This document shows positions 1 to 7,876 of a stretch of 47,586 nt of DNA, piece by piece. Source of the DNA: Acidobacteriaceae bacterium (lineage in GTDB: Bacteria; Acidobacteriota; Terriglobia; Terriglobales; Acidobacteriaceae). The first letter of the stretch is position 1; each line of letters opens with the position of its first letter. The DNA lies in contig PKVW01000010.1 in NCBI GenBank assembly GCA_003131585.1, positions 84,996 through 132,581 on the forward strand, in the 5' to 3' direction. The notes beneath the pieces were generated by a model. It had not been told where the DNA came from, ran no database searches, and saw nothing but the letters and a program-made list of their open reading frames with translations. The position numbers and the translations under genes were made by a program.

Positions 1-110
1 CGGGCTTGAACCCGGCCTCCCGGACGTTATCCGGCACACTGCTCTGCGGAGTTCGGACTTTCCTCTGCCCGCGTCCGAAGACGCAGGAAGCGACCGTCCG
101 GTCCAGCTGC
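1..110 (-). ncRNA. rnpB: RNase P RNA (class A type), 5' portion, cut by the window edge
   Basis: On the minus strand this stretch carries the hallmark 5' core of bacterial RNase P RNA: GAGGAAAGTCCGAACTCC (complement of about 48-65), followed by CAGTGTGCCGGATAACGTCCGG, which matches the conserved region after it. The 5' strand of P1 starts near 110 with GCAGCTGGACCGGACGGTCGC, close to the E. coli layout. RNase P RNA is the catalytic subunit that removes 5' leaders from pre-tRNAs. Only the first ~110 nt are present; the rest, including the 3' strand of P1, lies beyond position 1. The exact 5' end (about 110-114) is inferred from the stem and the promoter spacing. Confidence 0.9.
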
Positions 111-121
111 CAACAGGAATC

Positions 122-127
122 ATTATA
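122..127 (-). promoter_or_regulatory. -10 box of rnpB
   Basis: A perfect TATAAT reads leftward here and ends about 8-11 bases before the predicted 5' end of RNase P RNA, the right distance for a -10 element. No good -35 hexamer is visible 16-18 bases upstream. Confidence 0.6.
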
Positions 128-240
128 TGCGATGTGCCGGGCTTCGGGCTCCGGCTATCGGGCGTCGGCTTACCCCTCGAAGGACTGTGTTGCTGGTAGA
201 CTTATCGACAAGTGGGCACGGCGAAACGCGGTTTCTTGCC

Positions 241-261
241 GCAGCCCGCAGCCCGCAGCCC
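241..261 (+). repeat. three tandem copies of GCAGCCC
   Basis: Three perfect 7-base units lie immediately before the start codon of the first permease, where a ribosome binding site would be expected. No Shine-Dalgarno sequence is seen. Confidence 0.7.
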
Positions 262-266
262 GCGCC

Positions 267-1496
267 ATGAACGTCGCCGAAGCCATCCGAATTGCGTTGC
301 AGTCGCTGTGGGCGAACAAGCTGCGCTCGGTGCTGACGCTGCTCGGCGTGGTGATCGGGGTGGCTGCCGTGATCGCCGTGGTCACCTTCGTCTCTGGCAT
401 CAACGATTATGTGGCGCAGAAGATCTTCAATCTGGGCGCGGACGTTTTTATCATTTCTAAAATGTCTCCCGTCGAAACGAATGTGGACCACTTCCTCGCG
501 GCCGAGAAGCGCAAGAACCTGATCATGGAGGATTATGAGGCGGCGCTTGAGGCCTGCCGGCACTGCGAATCGGTGGGAGCGGTGCTGCGCAGCAGCGGTA
601 AGGTAAAACATGGAGAACAATCGATTAGCGACACTACGGTGCAGGGAATCACGCCGTCGATGGCGCAGATCCAGGATACGGATCTCACCTCCGGCCGCAT
701 GCTGAACGAGACCGATTTGAACAGCCGGTCCGCGGTCGCCGTCATCGGCAGTGACATCGTTGAACATCTGATGGCCGGCGCCGATCCGTTGGGTAAAGAG
801 ATTCGCATTGATGGCTGGACTTACCAGGTGATCGGCGTAGGGAAGAAGAAGGGCAAGACTCTGGGGCAGAGTGCCGACAACTATGTGCTGATTCCCATCA
901 CCGAATACCTGAAGCAGTACGGAACTCACAACAGCAGTATCGGCATCTGGGGCAAGGCGCTGGAAACTGGAGTCCCACTGAACGAGGCCATGGACGAAGC
1001 TCGCGTGGCGTTACGAGCGCACCGCCACGACCGCCCCGGAGAGGACGACAGTTTCGAAATCGAGACCAACGCCAGCCTTCTCGGTATCTGGGCCGGCCTG
1101 AGCAATACGTTTTTCATGGCTACCATCGGCATTGCCGCTGTCTCGCTGGTGGTCGGCGGCATTGTGATCATGAACATCATGCTGGTATCGGTGACGGAGC
1201 GCACGCGCGAAATCGGCATTCGGAAAGCTTTGGGGGCGCGGCGCGAGGATGTGTTGCTGCAGTTTCTGATCGAGTCCGTGACTCTGGCGCTCGCGGGCGG
1301 CGCCCTGGGGGTGTTGTTGGGAGTGGTCATGGCCCTGACAGTTACTTTGTTGATCGGGATGCCCTCGGCGATCAAGCTCTGGGCTGTGGCCGCCGGCCTG
1401 ATTGTCTCGGCAAGTGTGGGAGTGTTCTTCGGAGTCTATCCCGCGCGCAAGGCGGCGCTCCTGGATCCGATTGTGGCATTACGGTTCGAGACCTAG
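267..1496 (+). CDS. MacB-type ABC transporter permease
   Basis: A 409-residue inner-membrane permease of the MacB/FtsX family. It has an N-terminal membrane segment (LRSVLTLLGVVIGVAAVIAV), a large periplasmic MacB_PCD-like domain and three C-terminal membrane segments. The family signature [20 protein letters not shown] lies between the second and third segments. Such proteins pair with a LolD/MacB-type ATPase and drive mechanotransmission in the periplasm, in efflux, toxin or lipoprotein export. The start at 267 is chosen because the predicted protein then begins like its neighbour, a few residues before the first membrane helix; the open frame extends to position 6, but over rnpB. A second permease follows at 1611. 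No ATPase or adaptor gene is adjacent, so the substrate is unknown. Confidence 0.88.
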   Translation: MNVAEAIRIALQSLWANKLRSVLTLLGVVIGVAAVIAVVTFVSGINDYVAQKIFNLGADVFIISKMSPVETNVDHFLAAEKRKNLIMEDYEAALEACRHCESVGAVLRSSGKVKHGEQSISDTTVQGITPSMAQIQDTDLTSGRMLNETDLNSRSAVAVIGSDIVEHLMAGADPLGKEIRIDGWTYQVIGVGKKKGKTLGQSADNYVLIPITEYLKQYGTHNSSIGIWGKALETGVPLNEAMDEARVALRAHRHDRPGEDDSFEIETNASLLGIWAGLSNTFFMATIGIAAVSLVVGGIVIMNIMLVSVTERTREIGIRKALGARREDVLLQFLIESVTLALAGGALGVLLGVVMALTVTLLIGMPSAIKLWAVAAGLIVSASVGVFFGVYPARKAALLDPIVALRFET

Positions 1497-1501
1497 GGAA
1501 G

Positions 1502-1597
1502 AATTTGTAATTTTGGAATCGGGCAATTGTGTAATTTAGAACCTAATCGTATTCCAAGCGTTGCGGTTCGAATTGCCCAATTCCAAAATTACCAAAT
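1502..1597. repeat. long AT-rich inverted repeat between the two permease genes
   Basis: Positions 1507-1528 and 1571-1592 are inverted copies, 21 of 22 bases matching. With one single-base bulge the pairing extends to 1502 and 1597, leaving a loop of about 42 bases. The arms are much AT-richer than the flanking genes. It occupies nearly the whole space between the stop codon at 1496 and the start at 1611. It could be a MITE-like insertion or an mRNA stem-loop separating the two cistrons. There is no clear U-tract, so a simple terminator is not indicated. Confidence 0.75.
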
Positions 1598-1610
1598 TAC
1601 TCAATCCTTC

Positions 1611-2873
1611 ATGATTCGCAAAGACGAATTCGGCGAGATCGTCCAAATGGCGACGGACACCATTCGCAGCAACAGGCTGCGCTCGTCGCTTACTGTGCTG
1701 GGAATCGTGATTGGCGTCGCCATGGTCATTGGCGTCTCCTCCATCGGGCGCGGACTCGACGACAACGTCCGCGACGTGGTTACCAGCATCGGTTCCAACA
1801 TCATTTTTGCCTATCACCTGGAGCCGTTTACCTTCGGGCGCCCCACCGAAGAAATGCGTATGCGCAAGAAGCTGACCTTCGAGGATGCGGAAGCGATCCG
1901 GCAACTGCCGCATGTGAAGGCCGTATCCGCGGGAATCCGTTTCTTCCGCCCCGAACTCGGAGTGGGTACTTTCGCGGTGAAATATCAGGATCGCAAGGCC
2001 AAGAACACCATCCTCGAAGGAGATACGGCTTCCGTGAAGGATGTTTTCGATCTGGCGATGTCCTCCGGACGGTGGTTCACCGAAGCCGACGATGAACGGC
2101 ATGCCGCGGTCATCATTCTTGGCCACGATACGGCGGAAGAGCTATTCCCGGTGGAGAGTCCTCTGGGGAAGGAAATCAACATCGAGGGGCGATTGTTCGA
2201 GGTGATCGGCGTTTTAGCGAAGATCAAGTCGGTGTTTGGAGGCGGAAAAGATCCCAACGACAACCGGGTCTTTTTCCCCCTGACTACTTTCAAGACGCTC
2301 CACCCCGAATTGAAGGATCACTGGATCAGCGCCAAGGCGACGTCCCACGACGACATGCCGAAGGCCATCGACGAAATTCGGGAACTGCTGCGGCGGCGGC
2401 GAAAAGTCGCACCCGACAAGCCGGATAACTTTGCCGTCTTCACCTCGGACTCGATCTCGGACGTTTGGAATCAGCTCACCGGCATGCTGTTTGTGGGAAT
2501 GTTTGCGATTTCGAGCGTAGGGCTGATTGTCGGCGGCGTGGGCGTGATGAACATTATGCTGGTGAGCGTCACCGAGAGGACGCGGGAAATCGGCGTTCGC
2601 AAGGCGATCGGCGCGCGCAAACGGGACATTCTGTTGCAATTCACTTTGGAGGCGATCATTCTCACCGCCGTTGGCGGTGTGATTGGGATTCTGCTGGGGG
2701 CGGCCATCGTCTGGGTGATTCCTGCGTTCTGGCCCTCGCTGCCCGCCCATATGTCGATATTCTGGACGATCTTCGGCTTCACTTCCGCCGCGGGAGTTGG
2801 GCTTGTCTTCGGCATCTATCCCGCGTGGAAGGCGGCGAACCTGGATCCGATTGAGGCGCTGCGTTACGAATAG
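1611..2873 (+). CDS. MacB-type ABC transporter permease
   Basis: A 420-residue paralogue of the preceding permease with the same layout: a membrane segment near residues 22-45, a periplasmic MacB_PCD-like domain, and three C-terminal membrane segments. The conserved [20 protein letters not shown] motif and the ending DPIEALRYE mirror DPIVALRFE of the first gene. The start at 1611 gives an N-terminus matching the family; the upstream in-frame codons from 1527 run through the inverted repeat and look non-coding. No convincing Shine-Dalgarno precedes it. The two permeases probably form a heterodimer or serve a common ATPase encoded elsewhere; this is an inference from adjacency. Confidence 0.87.
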   Translation: MIRKDEFGEIVQMATDTIRSNRLRSSLTVLGIVIGVAMVIGVSSIGRGLDDNVRDVVTSIGSNIIFAYHLEPFTFGRPTEEMRMRKKLTFEDAEAIRQLPHVKAVSAGIRFFRPELGVGTFAVKYQDRKAKNTILEGDTASVKDVFDLAMSSGRWFTEADDERHAAVIILGHDTAEELFPVESPLGKEINIEGRLFEVIGVLAKIKSVFGGGKDPNDNRVFFPLTTFKTLHPELKDHWISAKATSHDDMPKAIDEIRELLRRRRKVAPDKPDNFAVFTSDSISDVWNQLTGMLFVGMFAISSVGLIVGGVGVMNIMLVSVTERTREIGVRKAIGARKRDILLQFTLEAIILTAVGGVIGILLGAAIVWVIPAFWPSLPAHMSIFWTIFGFTSAAGVGLVFGIYPAWKAANLDPIEALRYE

Positions 2874-2885
2874 TTCGGGCTTCGT

Positions 2886-2958
2886 TGTAGCGCCGCCGTC
2901 CCGGCGGCTTTCAGGTGCGAGTCCCGCCCGCGCACGTGCGGCGAGACGCCGGCGCTAC
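2886..2958. repeat. intergenic inverted repeat of the GTAGCGCCGGCG type
   Basis: GTAGCGCCGCCGTCCCGG at the left and GACGCCGGCGCTAC at the right are inverted relatives, with GCCGCCGTCCCGGCGGC forming its own local stem. This style of element, a GC-rich palindrome between genes, recurs in the window in other sequences. It overlaps the region upstream of the glycosyltransferase start. Confidence 0.6.
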
Positions 2959-2977
2959 TAAGCTGCACACTGACTGC

Positions 2978-4168
2978 ATGGTGCATTCCATCCTCAGAGT
3001 GGCACTGATCATGGCGGTCCTGGGGATCTTTTCCAGTTCGATCTACTACCTTCTTTGTCTGTGGAGTGCAGCAGGTTTCTTGCGAGAGCGGAAAGCCGCG
3101 AAGAAGGCCTCTTCCGATCCAAACCGGAGTGATGCGCAGTCTTTGCCGCCCATCTCGATTCTGAAGCCGCTCAAAGGGACCGATCCTGAAATTTATGAGA
3201 GCTTTCGCAGCCACTGCCTACAGGACTACCCGGAATACGAAATCATCTTTGGCGTGAACGACTCCAGCGATCCTGCGATCGAGAGCGTGAAGGAGCTGCA
3301 ACGGGAATTTCCGGGCCGCAGAATTCGGTTGGTGGTGAGCCCGAAAATTCTGGGCGCAAATGTGAAGGTCAGCAACCTGGCGCAGATGCTGGCGGAAGCG
3401 CGCTACGATTACCTGATCGTCAACGACAGCGACATTCGAGTGGCGCCTGACTACTTGCGCCGGGTGACGGCGCCGTTGGCCGACTTGCGAGTGGGGATGG
3501 TCACTTGCCTTTACCGCGGAGTGGCGGGTGCGACGCTGGGTTCGCGACTGGAGGGATTAGGCATTAGCACGGATTTTTGCGCGGGTATATTGGCCGCGCG
3601 TCAGCTTGAAGGCGGCATTCGTTTTGGGCTAGGTTCCACACTAGCGTTCCGCCGCGCCGAGTTGGAGAAAATCGGAGGGTTCACTTCATTCAAGGACCAT
3701 CTTGCCGACGACTACGAACTGGGAAAGCGCATTGCCGGCATGGGTCTGGCCGTGAAATTGTCGGATGTTGTGGTCGAGACATATCTCCCGGCTTATCGCC
3801 CCCGGGAATTCTTCGCGCATCAACTTCGCTGGGCACGTGGCGTCCGGGACGCGCGTGCGGGCGGTTACTTAGGTCTGGTTTTCACGTTTGGGCTGCTGTG
3901 GGCATTGCTGGCTCTGGCGGCGAGTCGAGGAGCGTTCTGGGCCTGGAGCGCGCTGGCCGTCACGCTGTTTCTTCGCCTTGCGGTTGCGCTGGTTGTGGGT
4001 CGCGGTGTTCTGCAGGACCGCCAGGTCTTGAGGGATGCCTGGCTGATTCCGCCGCGCGATTTGCTGGCGGTCGCAGTCTGGATTGCGAGCCTTGGCGGTC
4101 ACACCGTGACCTGGCGCGGCGACCGTTTCTGGTTGAAAGATGGCAAGCTTACCCGGATCCCGCCCTAG
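2978..4168 (+). CDS. hpnI: GT21-like glycosyltransferase, probable hopanoid glycosyltransferase HpnI
   Basis: A 396-residue membrane-bound glycosyltransferase of the ceramide glucosyltransferase/HpnI family. HpnI adds N-acetylglucosamine to bacteriohopanetetrol in hopanoid side-chain synthesis. Visible features are an N-terminal membrane helix (about 4-34), the nucleotide-binding start SILKPLKGTDP (60-70), the metal-binding DSD at 150-152, DDYELG with catalytic-type aspartates near 244-245, the acceptor motif QLRW at 282-285, and two or three C-terminal membrane helices. These match the D1, D2, D3, (Q/R)xxRW pattern of GT21. The start at 2978 begins directly before the first helix; an earlier in-frame codon at 2915 lies in a repeat. 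No other hopanoid gene is in view, so ceramide-like lipid glucosylation is an alternative. Its 3' end overlaps the convergent kinase gene by 20 bp. Confidence 0.8.
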   Translation: MVHSILRVALIMAVLGIFSSSIYYLLCLWSAAGFLRERKAAKKASSDPNRSDAQSLPPISILKPLKGTDPEIYESFRSHCLQDYPEYEIIFGVNDSSDPAIESVKELQREFPGRRIRLVVSPKILGANVKVSNLAQMLAEARYDYLIVNDSDIRVAPDYLRRVTAPLADLRVGMVTCLYRGVAGATLGSRLEGLGISTDFCAGILAARQLEGGIRFGLGSTLAFRRAELEKIGGFTSFKDHLADDYELGKRIAGMGLAVKLSDVVVETYLPAYRPREFFAHQLRWARGVRDARAGGYLGLVFTFGLLWALLALAASRGAFWAWSALAVTLFLRLAVALVVGRGVLQDRQVLRDAWLIPPRDLLAVAVWIASLGGHTVTWRGDRFWLKDGKLTRIPP

Positions 4169-6134
4169 CGCTATAAGGGAGCTCAATCGCCCCAGCCGCT
4201 ACGGGAACGGCATTGCGGTTGTGATCGAGCACCATTCGAACTTTGCTTGCCAGTTGGTTCAAGGTGAATGGCTTCTGGAGGAAATTATTTTCGACATTGA
4301 CGACTCTATGGTCCAGTATCGTTTGGCCGGCGTAGCCGGAGACGAACAGCATTCTGGTCTCCGGACGAGCCGTTTCCAATTCCTTCGCCAGTTCGCCCCC
4401 ACTCATGTGAGGCATTACGACATCGGTGATGAGCAGATGGATCGTCGATCCATGAACTTTGGCAACGGACAGAGCGTCCAACCCGTCTTTCGCCTGCAGC
4501 ACATCGTATCCACGAAGGCCAAGAAACTCGGCGGCCGCTCGGCGTAGCGCTTCCTCATCCTCGACCAGCAGAACGGTCTCTGTGCCGCGCAGTACGCTCT
4601 CGGCACCCTGATCTGGAATCTCTGAAATGTTGGGCTGACCCTGTACACAGGGCAGGTAGATCTTGAAGATGGTGCCCATTCCGGGTTCGCTATAAGCCCA
4701 GACGAATCCATGATTCTGTTTGACGATGCCGTACACCGTGGCCAAGCCAAGGCCGGTACCCTTGCCGGAGGGTTTCGTAGTGTAGAAGGGTTCGAAAACG
4801 TGCGGCAGATGATCCGCATGAATACCGGTGCCCGTGTCGGTCACGGTTAGAACCGAATAGCGTCCTGGTGGGATGAGGGCCCGCTTGCGGTCGATGTATT
4901 GCTCGTCGAGCTGTACATTGGAGGTTTCAACCGTGCACCGTCCCCCCTGGGGCATGGCATCGCGAGAGTTGGCCGCGAGGTTCATGAGAATTTGCTCGAT
5001 CTGCACGGGATCCAAACGAACTCTGCCCAGGCCCTCGCCGGGGACAAAGATGAGATCGATGTCTTCTCCGATCAGGCGATGGAGGGTCTTGACGATGCCA
5101 CCCACCACCGGGTTGAGCTCCACGACGCGCAAGGCTTGCGGTTGTTTGCGGCTGAAAGCGAGCAACTGCCGGGTCAGATCGGCGGCGCGATGAGCGGCAG
5201 AAAGGATCTCCTGAATCCGCGCCTGGGTGGAGCTTCCGGCGGCCACGGAGTCGAGCGCGAGTTCGGAGTAGCTGGTGATAATGGTGAGCAGGTTGTTGAA
5301 GTCGTGGGCAACGCCTCCAGCCAGTCGGCCGATGGCGTCCATTTTTTGTGACTGGAGCAACTGGGCTTCGAGACGAAGGCGTGCAGTGAGATCGCGGCCG
5401 TTGGAGACAAAGTGCGTGATCCTTCCTTCGGCGTCCCTTATGGGGCTGATACTCTCATCGACGTAGTACACCTCGCCATTTTTCTTGCGGTTTACCACGA
5501 CGCCGCGGCAAACGTCGCCCGCGCGAATGGTTTCCCACAATTCGCTGTAAAGTACGGGCGCTTGCAGATCTGACTTCAAAATGCTCTGGGCCTTGCCCGC
5601 GACTTCCTGCCGGGAATAGCCGGTCAGCGCTTCAAAAGCGGGGTTCACATATTCGATGATGCCCTGGCTATTGGCGATAAAAATAGTGTCGGCCGACTGC
5701 TCGACCGCGCAGGAAAGCTTGCGCAAGGATTGCTCCGCCATTTGCCGCTGCAGCTGCGTCGAGTGCAGACTGAGCGCGCAACGGATCGTGCGCACCAGGT
5801 TGGCTCCGTTGAGCTGCGATCTCTCCATGCAGTCCCAGGCACCGGCCTGGATGATTTCAGCGACCGCTTTCTCATCGGCGCGCTCGGTCAGCAAGATGAA
5901 GGGCATGGCGCCCCTGCTGTGCAGAAACTCGGAGAGAAGCTTGGTAGCGGCAGCATCCCCGGTCTCATGTTCAAACAAGACCAGCCCATAGTTCCCACGC
6001 TGCAACATCGCCTTAGCCTCTTCCAGCGAGCCCGCATGGTCGAGCTCTGCCGGCAAAGCGCTCCGATTGCGGTCGAGGATTTCCCGGATGAGAAAAAAAT
6101 CCTCCTCCAGGCTTCCCACCAGCAGGACGCGCAA
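4149..6134 (-). CDS. PAS-domain hybrid histidine kinase with C-terminal receiver
   Basis: A 661-residue soluble hybrid sensor kinase. Domains in order: a degenerate receiver at about 1-115, where the usual phospho-accepting Asp position (GLVLFEHE) carries Glu; PAS at about 138-255 (EYVNPAFEALTGYS); a HisKA phosphoacceptor with His277 in GGVAHDFNNLL; HATPase_c with N box (NLAANSRDAM, 385-394), G1 DTGTGI (433-438) and G2 KGTGLGLA; and a complete C-terminal receiver starting VLLVEDEEAL with Asp571 in LLITDVVMPHMSGG. No membrane segments are present, so it senses a cytoplasmic signal. The start codon is TTG, chosen because the receiver fold begins at once (MRVLLVG); no Shine-Dalgarno is visible. 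No cognate output regulator is adjacent. Confidence 0.92.
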   Translation of the reverse strand: MRVLLVGSLEEDFFLIREILDRNRSALPAELDHAGSLEEAKAMLQRGNYGLVLFEHETGDAAATKLLSEFLHSRGAMPFILLTERADEKAVAEIIQAGAWDCMERSQLNGANLVRTIRCALSLHSTQLQRQMAEQSLRKLSCAVEQSADTIFIANSQGIIEYVNPAFEALTGYSRQEVAGKAQSILKSDLQAPVLYSELWETIRAGDVCRGVVVNRKKNGEVYYVDESISPIRDAEGRITHFVSNGRDLTARLRLEAQLLQSQKMDAIGRLAGGVAHDFNNLLTIITSYSELALDSVAAGSSTQARIQEILSAAHRAADLTRQLLAFSRKQPQALRVVELNPVVGGIVKTLHRLIGEDIDLIFVPGEGLGRVRLDPVQIEQILMNLAANSRDAMPQGGRCTVETSNVQLDEQYIDRKRALIPPGRYSVLTVTDTGTGIHADHLPHVFEPFYTTKPSGKGTGLGLATVYGIVKQNHGFVWAYSEPGMGTIFKIYLPCVQGQPNISEIPDQGAESVLRGTETVLLVEDEEALRRAAAEFLGLRGYDVLQAKDGLDALSVAKVHGSTIHLLITDVVMPHMSGGELAKELETARPETRMLFVSGYAGQTILDHRVVNVENNFLQKPFTLNQLASKVRMVLDHNRNAVPVAAGAIELPYSARAGSG

Positions 6135-6640
6135 AAGGGAGGGCCCGGGTTGGGTCGCGGTTGACAGGGGGAATCCTTCGGCTACTCTTTGTCTATCGGA
6201 AAGCTCCAGTCGCGGCGTCGTCTGGGGAGGAGACCGGCAATCATTGAGTCGAGAAGAAGTCCCAGATTGGGGATGGGTTCAGTCTGGAACTGGACTGGCC
6301 CACTTTCCAGCCGGAAAGTGTTGGTCAGTACCATGCTGCACATCCTGTTTGTGTTTACCGGTCATTAGTCTTCAGTCTTCAGTGATGCTTCGTCCTGCCA
6401 GAAAATCTGCTATCCGTCTCTCTCAAGGTTCCATACTCCATCCTGAGCCGAGAACCTGGCCCGGAGTTCTCATTCGGCGGTTAACCAACTCTAACTTCCA
6501 TCGTCTAATACCCAAAGTCTGGACGTACCTATAAGGATGCTTCTCGTCCGGGCTGAAAATGAGGGAACCCCGGCCCAGTTTCCTGCGTATCGATTAAAGA
6601 GCCAGAGTGAGCCGAACAGCGAGGGTGATTTGGGGGATTT
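6135..6640. other. 506-base intergenic region with a possible promoter and stem-loop
   Basis: I find no convincing gene here; open frames crossing it have no recognisable protein. It holds a plausible plus-strand promoter (TTGACA at 6161-6166, 16-base spacer, TACTCT at 6183-6188), a perfect 8-bp stem-loop at 6301-6320 (CACTTTCC, loop AGCC, GGAAAGTG) and a short direct repeat CTTCAGT near 6370. It could be a long leader for the gene at 6641 or hold a small RNA; neither can be shown from sequence alone. Confidence 0.4.
6161..6188 (+). promoter_or_regulatory. possible sigma70-type promoter
   Basis: TTGACA (6161-6166) and TACTCT (6183-6188) are separated by 16 bases. The -35 is perfect and the -10 matches four of six. 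Transcription would run rightward, about 450 bases before the next start codon. Confidence 0.35.
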
Positions 6641-7156
6641 ATGCAGTTCCAGGACAGCGCAAGCACGATGAGAACCATCGCCAGCAACGGGGATGGCCAT
6701 GTGCAGGAAGTGGTGCGGCAGGCCCACGAAGAGCTGCGGCAACTCTTGCAACAGCGCTCCGAAGTGATGCGCCGGATCGGCACCATCAAACAGACCATCG
6801 CCGGCCTCGCCAACCTCTTTGGAGACGACGTCCTGAGCGAGGAATTGCTGGAGTTGGTCGATCGCAAGAGCAAGGGCCGCCAGCCGGGGTTTACCAGAGC
6901 GTGCCGTATGGTCTTGATGGACGCTAACCGTGCCCTCAGTGCTCGCGAGCTCTGCGATCGGATTCAGGAAAAAGCGCCGCCCATGCTGGAGCGCCACAAA
7001 GACCCCATGGCCTCGGTAACCACGGTGCTCAATCGTTTGGTGGCGTATGGAGAGGCGAGGGCCGTGGCTCTCGACAGCGGTCGACGCGCCTGGCAGTGGG
7101 TTGCCGACTCAGAGTCTGAGTTGACGCCGGGACCGGCGGCGCCAGCCCAGCAGTAG
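6641..7156 (+). CDS. conserved hypothetical protein with coiled coil and winged-helix-like domain
   Basis: 171 residues and no membrane segment. Residues about 20-60 are rich in Glu, Gln and Arg (EELRQLLQQRSEVMRRIGTI) and look like a coiled coil. Residues about 85-155 (MDANRALSARELCDRI ... SVTTVLNRLVAYGEARAV) read like a HARE/winged-helix DNA-binding domain, with the final RAWQW as a wing strand. The C-terminus is a short Pro/Ala tail. A GGGGG stretch six bases before 6641 supports this start; an in-frame ATG at 6668 is the alternative. A DNA-associated role is an inference. Its 3' end faces the ABC operon on the other strand, with four bases between. Confidence 0.7.
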   Translation: MQFQDSASTMRTIASNGDGHVQEVVRQAHEELRQLLQQRSEVMRRIGTIKQTIAGLANLFGDDVLSEELLELVDRKSKGRQPGFTRACRMVLMDANRALSARELCDRIQEKAPPMLERHKDPMASVTTVLNRLVAYGEARAVALDSGRRAWQWVADSESELTPGPAAPAQQ

Positions 7157-7160
7157 TCGC

Positions 7161-7874
7161 CTATCCCGGTGGCAGCAGCATCCCCTTCTCCAGATGCCGG
7201 GTGACGCGCGCATACGAAGCTGCGTGCGGATCGTGCGTCACCATCACAATCGTCTTGTGGAAGTCTTCGTTCAGCCGCTTCAAGATCTCCAAAACTTCCG
7301 TGGCCGAGTGACTGTCCAGGTCGCCCGTGGGTTCATCCGCCAGTAACAGCGTAGGGTCGCTCACAATCGCCCGGGCGATTGCAACCCGCTGCTCCTGTCC
7401 GCCGGAGAGCTGCTTCGGCAGGTGGTTGACCCGTTCTTCCAGGCCCACGAGTTTCAACGCGGTCATGACGTGGTCGCGCCTCTGCTGCGGGTTGAGCTTG
7501 GTCAGAAGAAGCGGCAGCTCCACGTTCTCGAACGCGGTCAGCACCGGGATCAGGTTAAATGTCTGGAACACGTACCCGATGTGTTCATTGCGCCAGTGCG
7601 CCGCCTGCGAGTCGCTGAAGCGGAAAATGTTCTGATTCTGCACCAGCAACTCGCCGGAGGTTGGCCGGTCGATGGCTGCGATCATGTTCAGCAGCGTCGT
7701 CTTGCCGGAGCCCGAAGGCCCCATCAGCGCCATAAATTCTCCGGCCGCGATGTCAATCGAGACGTCGTCGAGCGCCTTCACTTCAAAGGCCTCGCGCTTG
7801 AAAATCTTGCTGACGTTGCGGGCCTGGACCACTTTAGTTCCGGTAGCGATCTTGTTTTCAGCCACTGTGCTCAT
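7161..7874 (-). CDS. LolD/MacB-type ABC transporter ATP-binding protein
   Basis: A 237-residue ATPase that powers the permeases encoded just upstream in the same operon. Walker [10 protein letters not shown] is at 52-60, the Q-loop glutamine near 104, the signature LSGGQ at 156-160, Walker B LLLADE at 176-181 followed by the D-loop, and the switch histidine near 214. The signature reads [14 protein letters not shown], with Glu where family members often have Gln. Sequence style and length match the MacB/LolD/FtsE group, which works with FtsX-fold permeases. It is the last gene of a five-gene minus-strand operon; its start lies two bases after the stop of the adaptor gene, suggesting translational coupling. 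Confidence 0.95.
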   Translation of the reverse strand: MSTVAENKIATGTKVVQARNVSKIFKREAFEVKALDDVSIDIAAGEFMALMGPSGSGKTTLLNMIAAIDRPTSGELLVQNQNIFRFSDSQAAHWRNEHIGYVFQTFNLIPVLTAFENVELPLLLTKLNPQQRRDHVMTALKLVGLEERVNHLPKQLSGGQEQRVAIARAIVSDPTLLLADEPTGDLDSHSATEVLEILKRLNEDFHKTIVMVTHDPHAASYARVTRHLEKGMLLPPG

Positions 7875-7876
7875 AA

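Noticed and set aside
6-266. N-terminal extension of the first permease
   Set aside because: It lies over rnpB and its promoter and translates to residues unlike any permease; the ATG at 267 gives the standard N-terminus.
6067-6534. Rightward open frame of about 155 codons before the gene at 6641
   Set aside because: It begins inside the histidine kinase gene on the other strand, has a composition unlike a protein (Ser/Arg/Cys/Pro-rich) and no recognisable domain.
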